Position numbers and translations under genes: made by a program
NCBI GenBank assembly: GCA_013698195.1
Contig: JACCVK010000091.1
Location: forward strand, 1-13,774
DNA length: 13,774 nt
Source: Actinomycetota bacterium
GTDB taxonomy: Bacteria > Actinomycetota > Thermoleophilia > Gaiellales > Gaiellaceae
Direction: 5' to 3'
Part shown: positions 1 to 5,450 of the stretch, piece by piece
Position numbering within the stretch: the stretch's first letter is position 1
Layout of the letters: each line of letters opens with the position of its first letter
Notes under the pieces: generated by a model
Seen by the model: only the letters and a program-made list of their open reading frames with translations
Databases searched by the model: none
Told to the model about the DNA's origin: nothing

Positions 1-566
1 GCGTCGGTGCGAACGGCGATCTGACCTTTCCGCACCGTCCCGCGCGCGACCCACCAGATCGCGCCGTCCGAGTACCGCTTCTGCCTCAGAGACGTCGGCT
101 CACGGAATGTGGCGCGAATACGCACGATGACACGGCTCCCCGTGCGGCAGTCGTACCTGTCCGCGAGCGGGCTCGCGTCGAAGCCGGAGAGCCCGCGCCG
201 CGAGAACGGGCTGCGCGTTCCGATGGTTCGACACTTCTTTCCTGCGACGAACGACATGCGCTCGGCGGGCGCCGGGAAACCCGGCTCCAGCGGCGCGAGC
301 GGATTGCCTGCAGCGACGTATCCGATTCCGGACGTCGGCTCGCCGACGCTGGCGTCCGCAAGGAACTTCCATTTCGACGCATCTCCGAGCAACCTCGTCC
401 CCGTCCGGGCCGACACCTCGATGCCGCGAACTCCGGCGAACAGGTTGACCGAGCAGTTGAGGGTTCGGTCGATGACCAATGAAGCGGAGCCACGGCCGCG
501 GGTGGGAGCAGCCAGAGAGACGAGCGCCAGTCCGACCATGCTGCCGAGGACGAGCGCGCGGCGCAT
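1..566 (-). CDS. Secreted paralogue of the anti-sigma extracytoplasmic domain (3' end outside window)
   Basis: I found this frame by reading the minus strand from an ATG at 566; it stays open for 188 codons to the window edge, so the C-terminus is missing. The ATG shares one base with the stop of the upstream membrane-protein gene (TGATG), so the two are probably translated together. Residues 1-20 form a signal peptide (two Arg, then a Leu/Val/Ala-rich core ending near SLAA). The rest aligns by eye to residues 255-420 of the upstream protein: VIDRT-x2-C at 33-38, GVR-x-I near 45-49, CRT at 112-114, GLSG at 125-128, and DC followed by G-x-RV-x-VR-x-RA at 139-152. Cysteines 38, 112 and 140 match Cys262, Cys350 and Cys378 there. 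I know no function for this domain. Export and the shared operon suggest it is secreted and acts in the same signalling pathway, possibly as a decoy or partner; that is inference. Confidence 0.82.
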   Translation of the reverse strand, partial: MRRALVLGSMVGLALVSLAAPTRGRGSASLVIDRTLNCSVNLFAGVRGIEVSARTGTRLLGDASKWKFLADASVGEPTSGIGYVAAGNPLAPLEPGFPAPAERMSFVAGKKCRTIGTRSPFSRRGLSGFDASPLADRYDCRTGSRVIVRIRATFREPTSLRQKRYSDGAIWWVARGTVRKGQIAVRTD

Positions 567-1912
567 CAGTCGGGGAAGCAGCTCGGTGCGACGAAGAGGC
601 GCGACTTCCCGGACTCGAAGACCTCGGCGTACGAGAGCGTCTTGCCGGACTGCGTTGCGACAACCAGCTTCGCCGACTTGACGGGGACCGTGGTTCGCAG
701 GAACCCGCGATAGGAGTTCAGTGCGGTCTTAGTCTCAACCACTGCGCGCACCCGCACGACGACGCGGCGCCCTCCGGCGCAATCCCACTGGTCGTCGAAC
801 GGGCCAACGGCGCCGCCACTCAAGCCCTTCTTCGTGAGCGGAATCCGCTTCGAGCTCGTCCGGCACTGCCGCCGGCTCACGGCGATCGTGCCCCAGCTCC
901 GCATCGGGAACGTGATCCCGACCAGCGTCGAGACGACCGTGGCCTCGGCCGACGGCGCCCCAGCCGTCACCCACACGAGACTGTCGTCGACAGCCGTCGC
1001 AGCCGATCCGGAGATCGTCGTCCTGATTGCCGCGAACGCAGGGCTGTCCCAGCTCGAGCCACGGCGCCCGCTGCCCGCGCGCGCGAGAGTGTCGATCTGG
1101 CGAACGCCGCCGACGAGAGCCGGGACGCACGTCACCGTACGGTCGATTACGCCGGGCGCGGACGTCGACGCCGCGGACGCCGGTTTACTGGCCGGCTCGG
1201 CCGCGCGCGACGTGCGCCGAATGACGACGCCGGCGAGCTGCCGGTGCGCCTGCGCGAGGAGGGAAGCAGACGGCTCCGGCGTTCCGAAGTAGATGTGCAC
1301 GTTGACGTAGTGGTGCTTGAACATGCCGCGAATCTCGTACTGGCCGAGCGGTTGCTCAGGGCGAAGTTGGGTGCCGTACTGGATATACGGCGTCGCGTCG
1401 CGGATCCCGAGCGGAAGCTCGAGCTCGGGCACCGTCTGGGCACCGAAGATCACCGGCTGATTCGGTCGCGTGAAGCTCGCGACGATCACGATTCCGTCCG
1501 ACGGCAGCTTGAGCAGCGTCGCGTATGGCAGCCCCGACGGATCGGCGGCACCCGCGACCTGATCCTCGCGATCGAGCGCCACGTTCGCGGCGACCGCCAC
1601 CGTCTGAAAGAGCTCCCCACTCTCTCCGCCCGTCTGGAAGGCGAACCACCCAGGCTCCGGCAGGAAGCCGAGCCCGATCGGGCCGCGGGACGCGGTTCCA
1701 CTCGGCGCAACGAGTGCGCCGATGCCGACCGCGAGCGCCACGGCGACGACGACGGCCCCGAGAAGCACAGCCTTCCGCACCAGGCGCGGGCGCCTACGCC
1801 GTGCGGCGGCGAGCGCCAGCTCTCGCGCCTGTGCGGTCGAGTCCCCGTCAGGGCGCGGTAGCGTCTCGCGAGCCTCGCCGAGGAGTCGCTCGAGCTCCCT
1901 CTCAGACGACAT
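566..1912 (-). CDS. Probable membrane-bound anti-sigma factor with large extracytoplasmic domain
   Basis: This 448-residue protein starts at the ATG at 1912, inside the end of the ECF sigma gene (11-base overlap), which implies translational coupling and is typical of sigma/anti-sigma pairs. An in-frame start at 1951 would add 13 residues but lies deeper in the sigma gene. Residues 1-47 are charged and presumably cytoplasmic (the expected sigma-binding part), ending in an Arg-rich stop. Residues 48-68 are one transmembrane helix. Residues 70-235 form a first outside domain, 236-254 an Ala/Ser/Pro linker, and 255-448 a second domain with Cys262, Cys350, Cys378 and Cys445. The cytoplasmic part lacks the HxxxCxxC zinc motif of ZAS anti-sigma factors, so the assignment rests on gene position and topology, not on a recognised domain. 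The next gene encodes a secreted version of the second outside domain. Confidence 0.8.
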   Translation of the reverse strand: MSSERELERLLGEARETLPRPDGDSTAQARELALAAARRRRPRLVRKAVLLGAVVVAVALAVGIGALVAPSGTASRGPIGLGFLPEPGWFAFQTGGESGELFQTVAVAANVALDREDQVAGAADPSGLPYATLLKLPSDGIVIVASFTRPNQPVIFGAQTVPELELPLGIRDATPYIQYGTQLRPEQPLGQYEIRGMFKHHYVNVHIYFGTPEPSASLLAQAHRQLAGVVIRRTSRAAEPASKPASAASTSAPGVIDRTVTCVPALVGGVRQIDTLARAGSGRRGSSWDSPAFAAIRTTISGSAATAVDDSLVWVTAGAPSAEATVVSTLVGITFPMRSWGTIAVSRRQCRTSSKRIPLTKKGLSGGAVGPFDDQWDCAGGRRVVVRVRAVVETKTALNSYRGFLRTTVPVKSAKLVVATQSGKTLSYAEVFESGKSRLFVAPSCFPD

Positions 1913-2444
1913 GCTGCTCCTCGAGCACGGCGCGAAGCTCGTCCTTCGCACGCGCGAGGCGGGACGCCACCGTTCCCACAGGGAGACCGAGCACGCCCGC
2001 GATCTCGTCGAGCGGCAGGTCGAGCCAGTAGTGCAGCACGATGACGACGCGCTTGCCGGCGCCGAGCGCGGCGACCGAGTCGGCGACCGCCCAGAGGCGG
2101 AGATCCTCGTCTGCCTGCTCGCCTATCTCCCACGTGTGAAAGGTCGTCTCCTCGTCGTGCAGGACCTCGACCCGCCGTCGGCGTCGCAGCTGGTCGACCG
2201 CCCGATTGATCGCAATCCGCTTCAGCCACGGCCCGAACGGCCGTGTCTCGTCGAAGCGCTCGAGCGCGGAGAACGCCTTCTCGATCGCCTCCTGCGCGGC
2301 GTCGTCGGCGAGCCCGCGGTCGGCCGTCACCGCATAGGCAGAGCGCCACGCGTGGGGCCAGTAGCGCTCAAACAGGACTTCGACAGCCTCGTCCGAGCCC
2401 TTGCGGGCAAGGACGATCAACTCCGTGTCCGGACGACGTCGCAC
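1902..2444 (-). CDS. ECF (extracytoplasmic function) RNA polymerase sigma factor
   Basis: This 180-residue protein has the usual ECF length and layout and would direct RNA polymerase to a stress or envelope regulon. Sigma region 2 covers about residues 20-90, with the region 2.2 core DDAAQEA at 47-53 and PFGPWLKRIAINRAVDQLRRR at about 69-89. Sigma region 4 covers about 118-172, with the helix-turn-helix LPLDEIAGVLGLPVGTVASR at about 143-162. The start is GTG at 2444, chosen because a strong AGAGGAGG ribosome site lies six bases upstream (2451-2458 on the complementary strand). It is the first gene of a three-gene minus-strand unit and overlaps the probable anti-sigma gene. A GGGAA/CGTC-type promoter candidate upstream would fit self-activation, which is common in this family. 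The ECF subgroup cannot be given without a search. Confidence 0.93.
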   Translation of the reverse strand: MRRRPDTELIVLARKGSDEAVEVLFERYWPHAWRSAYAVTADRGLADDAAQEAIEKAFSALERFDETRPFGPWLKRIAINRAVDQLRRRRRVEVLHDEETTFHTWEIGEQADEDLRLWAVADSVAALGAGKRVVIVLHYWLDLPLDEIAGVLGLPVGTVASRLARAKDELRAVLEEQHVV

Positions 2445-2528
2445 CTGCTGCCTCCTCTACGTTCGCAGCCTGCCCGATCTATCCATGTGCCGCCTTATCT
2501 GCTCGTGCGACTGTGCGCCGACGGGTAC

Positions 2529-2554
2529 GACGAGCCGCGACGGCGGCCCTTCCC
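2529..2554 (-). promoter_or_regulatory. Candidate ECF-type promoter of the sigma factor operon
   Basis: On the minus strand GGGAA (2550-2554) is followed about 17 bases later by CGTC (2529-2532). This resembles the GGAAC / CGTC pair recognised by many ECF sigma factors. It would give a leader of roughly 75 bases before the GTG at 2444 and would allow self-activation. Such short motifs occur by chance in GC-rich DNA, so this is a weak call. Confidence 0.35.
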
Positions 2555-2577
2555 AAAACGCTAACCCGAGTTAGTAT
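2550..2577 (+). promoter_or_regulatory. Candidate promoter with overlapping palindromic operator for the small-gene run
   Basis: On the plus strand TTCCCA (2550-2555) and TAGTAT (2572-2577) are 16 bases apart and each match 4 of 6 positions of the housekeeping -35 and -10 boxes. The spacer contains the palindrome CTAACCCGAGTTAG (2561-2574; arms CTAAC/GTTAG, 4-base centre), which runs into the -10 box. A repressor bound there would block the promoter. The -35 box also overlaps the ECF-type element on the opposite strand, so the two transcripts may start back to back. The regulator is unknown. Confidence 0.4.
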
Positions 2578-2598
2578 CCGGCTACGGTGGGCTAGCAC

Positions 2599-2672
2599 CG
2601 ACGGAGGGGCTGATCCGTCGCACGGGGAACGCGCGTAGGCGCCGAGCTCTGCTCGGGTCCCTGCGTACGCGC
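2599..2672 (+). promoter_or_regulatory. Structured leader upstream of the small-gene run
   Basis: Between the candidate promoter and the first small gene are several inverted repeats: CGACGG/CCGTCG (2599-2604 with 2615-2620), GCGCGTA/TACGCGC (2631-2637 with 2666-2672), and inside that pair CCGAG/CTCGG (2642-2646 with 2652-2656). As RNA these would form two neighbouring stems. No known riboswitch class is recognised, and GC-rich DNA easily yields short stems. Confidence 0.3.
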
Positions 2673-2714
2673 CGGTGATTCAGGTCGTGTACCGAAGGTG
2701 GGAGGTGACGTTTC

Positions 2715-2915
2715 ATGCAAGAGCAGGTGTCTCTCAAGAGGACCGTCATCGTCCGCTTCCCCGACGGGCAAACGCAATACTGGCTAACGGACAAGGCATT
2801 CTCGGAAGGGGACGCGATCACGCAGAACGGAGGCAGCTGGATCGTGTCCGAGGTGCTCGATTCCGGGCGCATCGATACCCACACAACGGTGACGCTCCGC
2901 TTGGCCGATAGCTAG
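2715..2915 (+). CDS. Small hypothetical protein, 66 residues
   Basis: I do not recognise this protein. The start is the ATG at 2715, with GGGAGGTGA seven to eight bases upstream as ribosome site. The sequence alternates hydrophobic and polar residues (RTVIVRFPDG, SWIVSEVL, TTVTLRLAD), which suggests a small all-beta protein. There is no signal peptide, membrane segment or cysteine, so it is probably cytosolic. It is the first gene of a plus-strand run of five or six small genes that diverges from the sigma factor operon, with a palindrome-bearing promoter candidate upstream. The gap to the next gene is 95 bases and contains strong inverted repeats, so the next gene may be controlled separately. 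A 100-codon frame on the opposite strand (2582-2884) is less likely because it lacks a ribosome site and would leave this well-placed one unused. Confidence 0.65.
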   Translation: MQEQVSLKRTVIVRFPDGQTQYWLTDKAFSEGDAITQNGGSWIVSEVLDSGRIDTHTTVTLRLADS

Positions 2916-2970
2916 GGCTCCGCTCCTATCCGATCGTTCGACCTTCTCTCCCGCGGGAAGCATTTCAGCG

Positions 2971-3006
2971 GACCGAGAGATCTCGGTCGGACTACGGACC
3001 GGGAGG
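2971..3006 (+). promoter_or_regulatory. Inverted repeats that could mask the ribosome site of the next gene
   Basis: GACCGAGA (2971-2978) and TCTCGGTC (2981-2988) are perfect inverted repeats two bases apart. The right arm can instead pair with GACCG (2997-3001), next to the GGGAGG ribosome site (3001-3006) of the gene starting at 3011. The two pairings exclude each other. This may be an operator or an RNA switch; the sequence alone does not decide. Confidence 0.3.
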
Positions 3007-3010
3007 CACG

Positions 3011-3265
3011 GTGGCTGAACTCACAAAGCTCGAGACGAAGCTGGCAGAAGTCACGGGCTTGGCCATGGCCGCACAGGCGGCGACGGAGAAGGTGATGACG
3101 CTCGCGAGGCAAGAAAGTCCGACGCTCATCTCGCGACTCGAGCAGATGAATCAAGAAGCGGCCGAGACAGAGCGCCGCTGCACGCAGCTCGCGGACAGCA
3201 TGGAGGGCAAGAAAACCGCAATTCTCGAGGAAGCGCGCGCCACGAAGAGCAAGGCGGCGAGATGA
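3011..3265 (+). CDS. Helical protein, probable N-terminal half of a ferritin-like (DUF892-type) protein
   Basis: This 84-residue frame starts with GTG at 3011, preceded by GGGAGG at 3001-3006. It is almost wholly helical: about residues 3-34 (LTKLETKLAEV and onward) and 37-83 (SPTLISRLEQMNQEAAETERRCTQLADSMEGKK and onward, shown here in part) form two long amphipathic helices. Its stop overlaps the start of the following frame (ATGATG at 3262-3267). By eye the second helix plus the next frame follow the layout of YciF-type DUF892 ferritin-fold proteins: a helix with 'ET/Q-xER-x7-S-x-EG', then a helix with an E-x-x-H. One extra G before position 3261 would join the frames as KAAEMMKTYL. I therefore think this is the front half of a protein of about 165 residues, split by a real mutation or by a sequence error. 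Two coupled genes remain possible. There is no signal peptide. Confidence 0.68.
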   Translation: MAELTKLETKLAEVTGLAMAAQAATEKVMTLARQESPTLISRLEQMNQEAAETERRCTQLADSMEGKKTAILEEARATKSKAAR

Positions 3266-3504
3266 TGAAGACGTATCTCGACGAGGACGCGGACGCGCTC
3301 GATGGCTTCGAGTTCCTCACCATGGCCGAGGCGGGAGAGGTCGGCCATTGGTCTGTCCTGAAGACCCTGAATCAGACCGCTAACTCTTCGGAGATTGGCG
3401 ATCTCGTGGAGTGGGCGCTGCCGATCCAGGAACGCCACTACGCCGGCGTGACGCAGACGTCGCTCGAGCTCGCATCCGAGGAAGATCCCAACGAGCCGGC
3501 CTGA
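3262..3504 (+). CDS. Probable C-terminal half of a ferritin-like (DUF892-type) protein
   Basis: This 80-residue frame begins at ATG 3262 (or ATG 3265) inside the end of the previous frame. The overlap allows translational coupling, but no separate ribosome site is evident. Residues 9-35 (DADALDGFEFLTMAEAGEVGHW) contain E-V-G-H, an ExxH pattern like the iron ligands of ferritin-fold proteins. Residues 44-72 form another helix with QERH. In DUF892/YciF proteins the equivalent helices complete a four-helix bundle whose first half would come from the upstream frame. As it stands, neither half makes a full bundle. If this is expressed separately, the two could assemble as a two-chain protein; otherwise it is a frameshifted gene. 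The role is unknown; the YciF family is linked to stress responses. The next gene encodes a zinc ribbon. Confidence 0.65.
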   Translation: MMKTYLDEDADALDGFEFLTMAEAGEVGHWSVLKTLNQTANSSEIGDLVEWALPIQERHYAGVTQTSLELASEEDPNEPA

Positions 3505-3529
3505 AGGTCGGACCGAAAGGAGGCTAGCT

Positions 3530-3721
3530 ATGGCAGACCCAGCACCTATCGGAAGCGACGTCTCCGCCGGGACGTACCGCTGTACCAATTGCGGCTACGA
3601 GCTCGGCGTCCAGTCCGCTTCGTCGCTACCGCCGTGCCCGAAGTGCGACGGCCCTAACGCGTGGGCGGCCGTCACGGGCGGCGATAGCCCCAAGGATCCG
3701 TACCCGGATCGGAACTCGTAG
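3530..3721 (+). CDS. Small zinc-ribbon protein
   Basis: This 63-residue protein starts at ATG 3530, with the strong ribosome site AAAGGAGG about seven bases upstream. It carries two CxxC knuckles: CTNC at residues 18-21 and CPKC at 36-39, spaced as in rubredoxin-like or DUF1451-type zinc ribbons (GTYRCTNCGYELG and LPPCPKC). One zinc or iron atom should be bound by the four cysteines. The tail (DGPNAWAAVTGG and onward) is polar and probably unstructured. The exact function is unknown. It lies 25 bases after a ferritin-like gene pair. Rubrerythrins join a ferritin fold to a rubredoxin-like knuckle in one chain, so a working link is conceivable, but this is speculation. A hairpin 17 bases past the stop probably ends this transcript. 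Confidence 0.8.
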   Translation: MADPAPIGSDVSAGTYRCTNCGYELGVQSASSLPPCPKCDGPNAWAAVTGGDSPKDPYPDRNS

Positions 3722-3737
3722 CTCCCGTCCCGTAGGA

Positions 3738-3762
3738 GGTGTCCGACTGAGTTTCGGACACC
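3738..3762 (+). terminator. Hairpin after the zinc-ribbon gene, possible terminator
   Basis: GGTGTCCG (3738-3745) and CGGACACC (3755-3762) form a perfect 8-base stem with a 9-base loop, 17 bases past the zinc-ribbon stop. There is no T-run after it, so if it terminates it does so without the classic U tract, as many actinobacterial terminators do. It could also act in both directions or be a dispersed repeat. Confidence 0.5.
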
Positions 3763-3902
3763 AACCTCAAGACGGCCGTCCCGATGGCCGGGAGACGTTG
3801 TAGCGCGTCTCTCGGCTTCCGGGCCGCCATTGCTCACCTCGCCGCTCGAGCGCACGTCGACCGCGAGGTTTCGGCTCAGACTGCGAGCGGTAAGGAGACC
3901 GC

Positions 3903-4379
3903 GTGGCAAACGATCGATTGCTCGCCATCTACCTCAACGACCACCTGGGTGGCTCGGCAGTGGCCATTCAGCGTTGCCGCTACTCGGCCGAACGGTCGCG
4001 CGGCAGCGCTCTCGGCGAGTTCCTGTTGCGTCTCTCACGCGACATCGAAGAGGACAGGGAGACGCTCCTGCGCGTGCTGGGGTGCATAGGGGCAAAGCCG
4101 TCGTCCGCGAAGCAAGCGATCGGGCGGATCGCGGAGCGCCTAGGACGATTGAAGCCGAACGGCCAGCTGACTGGCGTGTCGCCGCTGACGCCCCTAGTCG
4201 AGCTGGAGTTTCTCTCTCTCGGCGTCGAAGGAAAGTGTCGGTTGTGGGTGGGGCTCAGAGAGCTTGGAGATTCTCGGCTGGCGGAGTTCGACTTTGATGC
4301 GCTCGCCGAGAGGGCGGTCGAGCAGCGTGAGGGAATCGAAGCTCAGCGCCTCGCTGCCGTGCGAGCCGCATTTCGCTGA
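3903..4379 (+). CDS. Conserved hypothetical helical protein, 158 residues
   Basis: The start is GTG at 3903, set by AAGGAG at 3892-3897. The protein is helix-rich throughout: LLAIYLNDHLGGSAVAIQRC (6-25), a charged helix with FLLRLSRDIEEDRETLLRVL (about 40-59), the stretch IAERLGRLKPNGQLTGVSPL (about 75-94), and a long C-terminal helix ending QRLAAVRAAF. From memory it matches a conserved actinobacterial family of unknown function of similar length, with the same 'YLNDHL', 'IEEDR' and 'GRLKxNGQLTG' blocks; I cannot verify this here. The layout suggests a four-helix bundle. There is no signal peptide or membrane segment. It follows the zinc-ribbon gene after 181 bases and a hairpin, so it may have its own promoter. 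No function should be assigned. Confidence 0.78.
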   Translation: MANDRLLAIYLNDHLGGSAVAIQRCRYSAERSRGSALGEFLLRLSRDIEEDRETLLRVLGCIGAKPSSAKQAIGRIAERLGRLKPNGQLTGVSPLTPLVELEFLSLGVEGKCRLWVGLRELGDSRLAEFDFDALAERAVEQREGIEAQRLAAVRAAFR

Positions 4380-4832
4380 CCGCGGGGAAGGTGCCGGGCG
4401 CGGTGCCGGCCATGGCGACGCCTCGCCTCACGTATCCGCTCATCCCAGAGCCGCCTGAGTTCCCGGACCTCGCCCTCATCGAGGCTGGGCCAACGACGGA
4501 ACAGGGCGGTGATCCGATGTTCTCGTTCTCGCCCTGCCCGGTCGACGCGCTTTTCAGAGCCACTGCGACTCTTTGAGGAAGCCTGGTTCTGAATCGTCTG
4601 GATCACGCGCGTCCCACCTCGTGCCTGATTGGGATCTCAAGACTCGGTTTTCAAAGTCTTCCCGGCAAGAGACGGCCGCAAACGCGAATGATGGCGTTGG
4701 CGATCCCAGGCGGCCAGGAAGGGAGCGTTTCGGGTCACGTCGAGCGCAACGGCGGGGAAGCTGCTCGCGTTTCCCCAAACGCCGAGTCAGGCGCGCCCCG
4801 GCGCGAAGCTCGCTCGGCCACACGGGTTCAGA
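4380..4832. other. Intergenic stretch without a convincing gene
   Basis: No frame in this 453-base stretch has both a ribosome site and protein-like composition; the open frames at 4391-4576, 4554-4823 and 4573-4887 are Arg/Pro/Ser-rich and one runs across the tRNA. The only structure I see is an inverted repeat AAGACT/AGTCTT (4639-4644 with 4655-4660). It is not a recognisable tRNA. The promoter of the plus-strand gene after the tRNA is not evident here. Confidence 0.5.
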
Positions 4833-4906
4833 TGGGCCCGCCTGGACTCGAACCAGGGACCAACCGATTATGAGTCGGCTGCTCTAACCAGCTGAGCTAC
4901 GGGCCC
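4833..4906 (-). tRNA. tRNA with CAU anticodon (tRNA-Ile2-like; elongator tRNA-Met is the alternative)
   Basis: The minus strand folds into a complete 74-base cloverleaf: 7-bp acceptor stem GGGCCCG/CGGGCCC (4900-4906 with 4834-4840), D arm GCTC-loop-GAGC, anticodon stem GCCGA/TCGGT around loop CTCATAA (anticodon CAT), T arm CCTGG-TTCGAGT-CCAGG, and discriminator A at 4833. CCA is not encoded. CAU is shared by initiator Met, elongator Met and Ile2, whose C34 is modified to lysidine by TilS so that it reads AUA. The acceptor stem has C4 and C5, as in E. coli tRNA-Ile2 and unlike tRNA-Met (U4, A5). The stretch from GAGCAG through the anticodon and T arm also closely resembles E. coli ileX. It is not initiator-like, because the first base pair is a normal G-C. 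Confidence 0.95.
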
Positions 4907-4988
4907 TCAGGAGACGCAGCGTACCGCGGCGCCGGACGCCAGTTCCACGACGGCGCGAACGTCGCTCTTGTCAGAATGTGATTCGCCC

Positions 4989-5441
4989 GTGGAGACTTTT
5001 CAGTACGAAGCACACCTGCGCACCGCCGGCGGGCTGACCGTCACGGACGTCACGGACGAGGTTCAGGAGGCCGTCAACCAAAGCGGCATCCGGGACGGCA
5101 TCTGCTGCGTTTACTCCCCGCACACGACGTGCTCCGTGCGGGTCAACGAGTGGGAGCGCGGCTTCCTCGAAGACTTCGCCGTGCTGCTACGGCGACTCGT
5201 TCCGAGCGAGCACTACTACGCGCATGACGACTGGGATCGCCGCACTGAGAACGTCTGCGCCGAAGACATGGAGGCTTCGAACGGTCACGCGCACTGCATG
5301 TCGATGCTCCTCGGACCGGCAGGTGAGTCGATCCCCGTCCGCGGTGGCGAGCTCCAGCTCGGCCAATGGCAGCGAGTTCTGTTCCTCGAGCTCGACCGGG
5401 AACGAGATCGCCGTTGGACCGTTCAGGTCGTCGGCGTCTGA
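4989..5441 (+). CDS. yjbQ: YjbQ/UPF0047 family protein (secondary thiamine-phosphate synthase enzyme)
   Basis: The family signature is clear (numbering from the GTG at 4989): SPHTTCSVRVNE at about 43-54, the region around HDD and TENV at about 78-88, NGHAHCMSMLLG at about 97-108, and a C-terminal strand block GELQLGQWQRVLFLELD at about 119-135 ending in VQVVGV. At about 150 residues it has normal length. E. coli YjbQ and relatives show weak thiamine-phosphate synthase activity, but the true physiological role is not settled. The start is uncertain. GTG at 4989 puts the N-terminus a few residues before the first conserved strand, while TTG at 4968 would add seven residues; neither has a good ribosome site. 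It stands alone: a tRNA gene diverges on its left, and the SDR gene converges with a nine-base gap on its right. The protein is cytosolic. Confidence 0.9.
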   Translation: METFQYEAHLRTAGGLTVTDVTDEVQEAVNQSGIRDGICCVYSPHTTCSVRVNEWERGFLEDFAVLLRRLVPSEHYYAHDDWDRRTENVCAEDMEASNGHAHCMSMLLGPAGESIPVRGGELQLGQWQRVLFLELDRERDRRWTVQVVGV

Positions 5442-5450
5442 CGTCCGGCT

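Noticed and set aside
479..1861. A 460-codon plus-strand frame opposite the anti-sigma gene
   Set aside because: It is antisense to a well-supported gene, Arg-rich, and without a ribosome site or domain.
2582..2884. A 100-codon minus-strand frame opposite the first small gene
   Set aside because: It lacks a ribosome site, while the plus-strand frame has a good one and protein-like strands.
4639..4660. A possible selenocysteine or serine tRNA around the inverted repeat
   Set aside because: The acceptor, D and T arms could not be built around it, and the putative anticodon arm does not pair correctly.
4554..4887. Short open frames on both strands in the gap before the tRNA
   Set aside because: No ribosome sites, low-complexity Arg/Ser/Pro composition, and one overlaps the tRNA.
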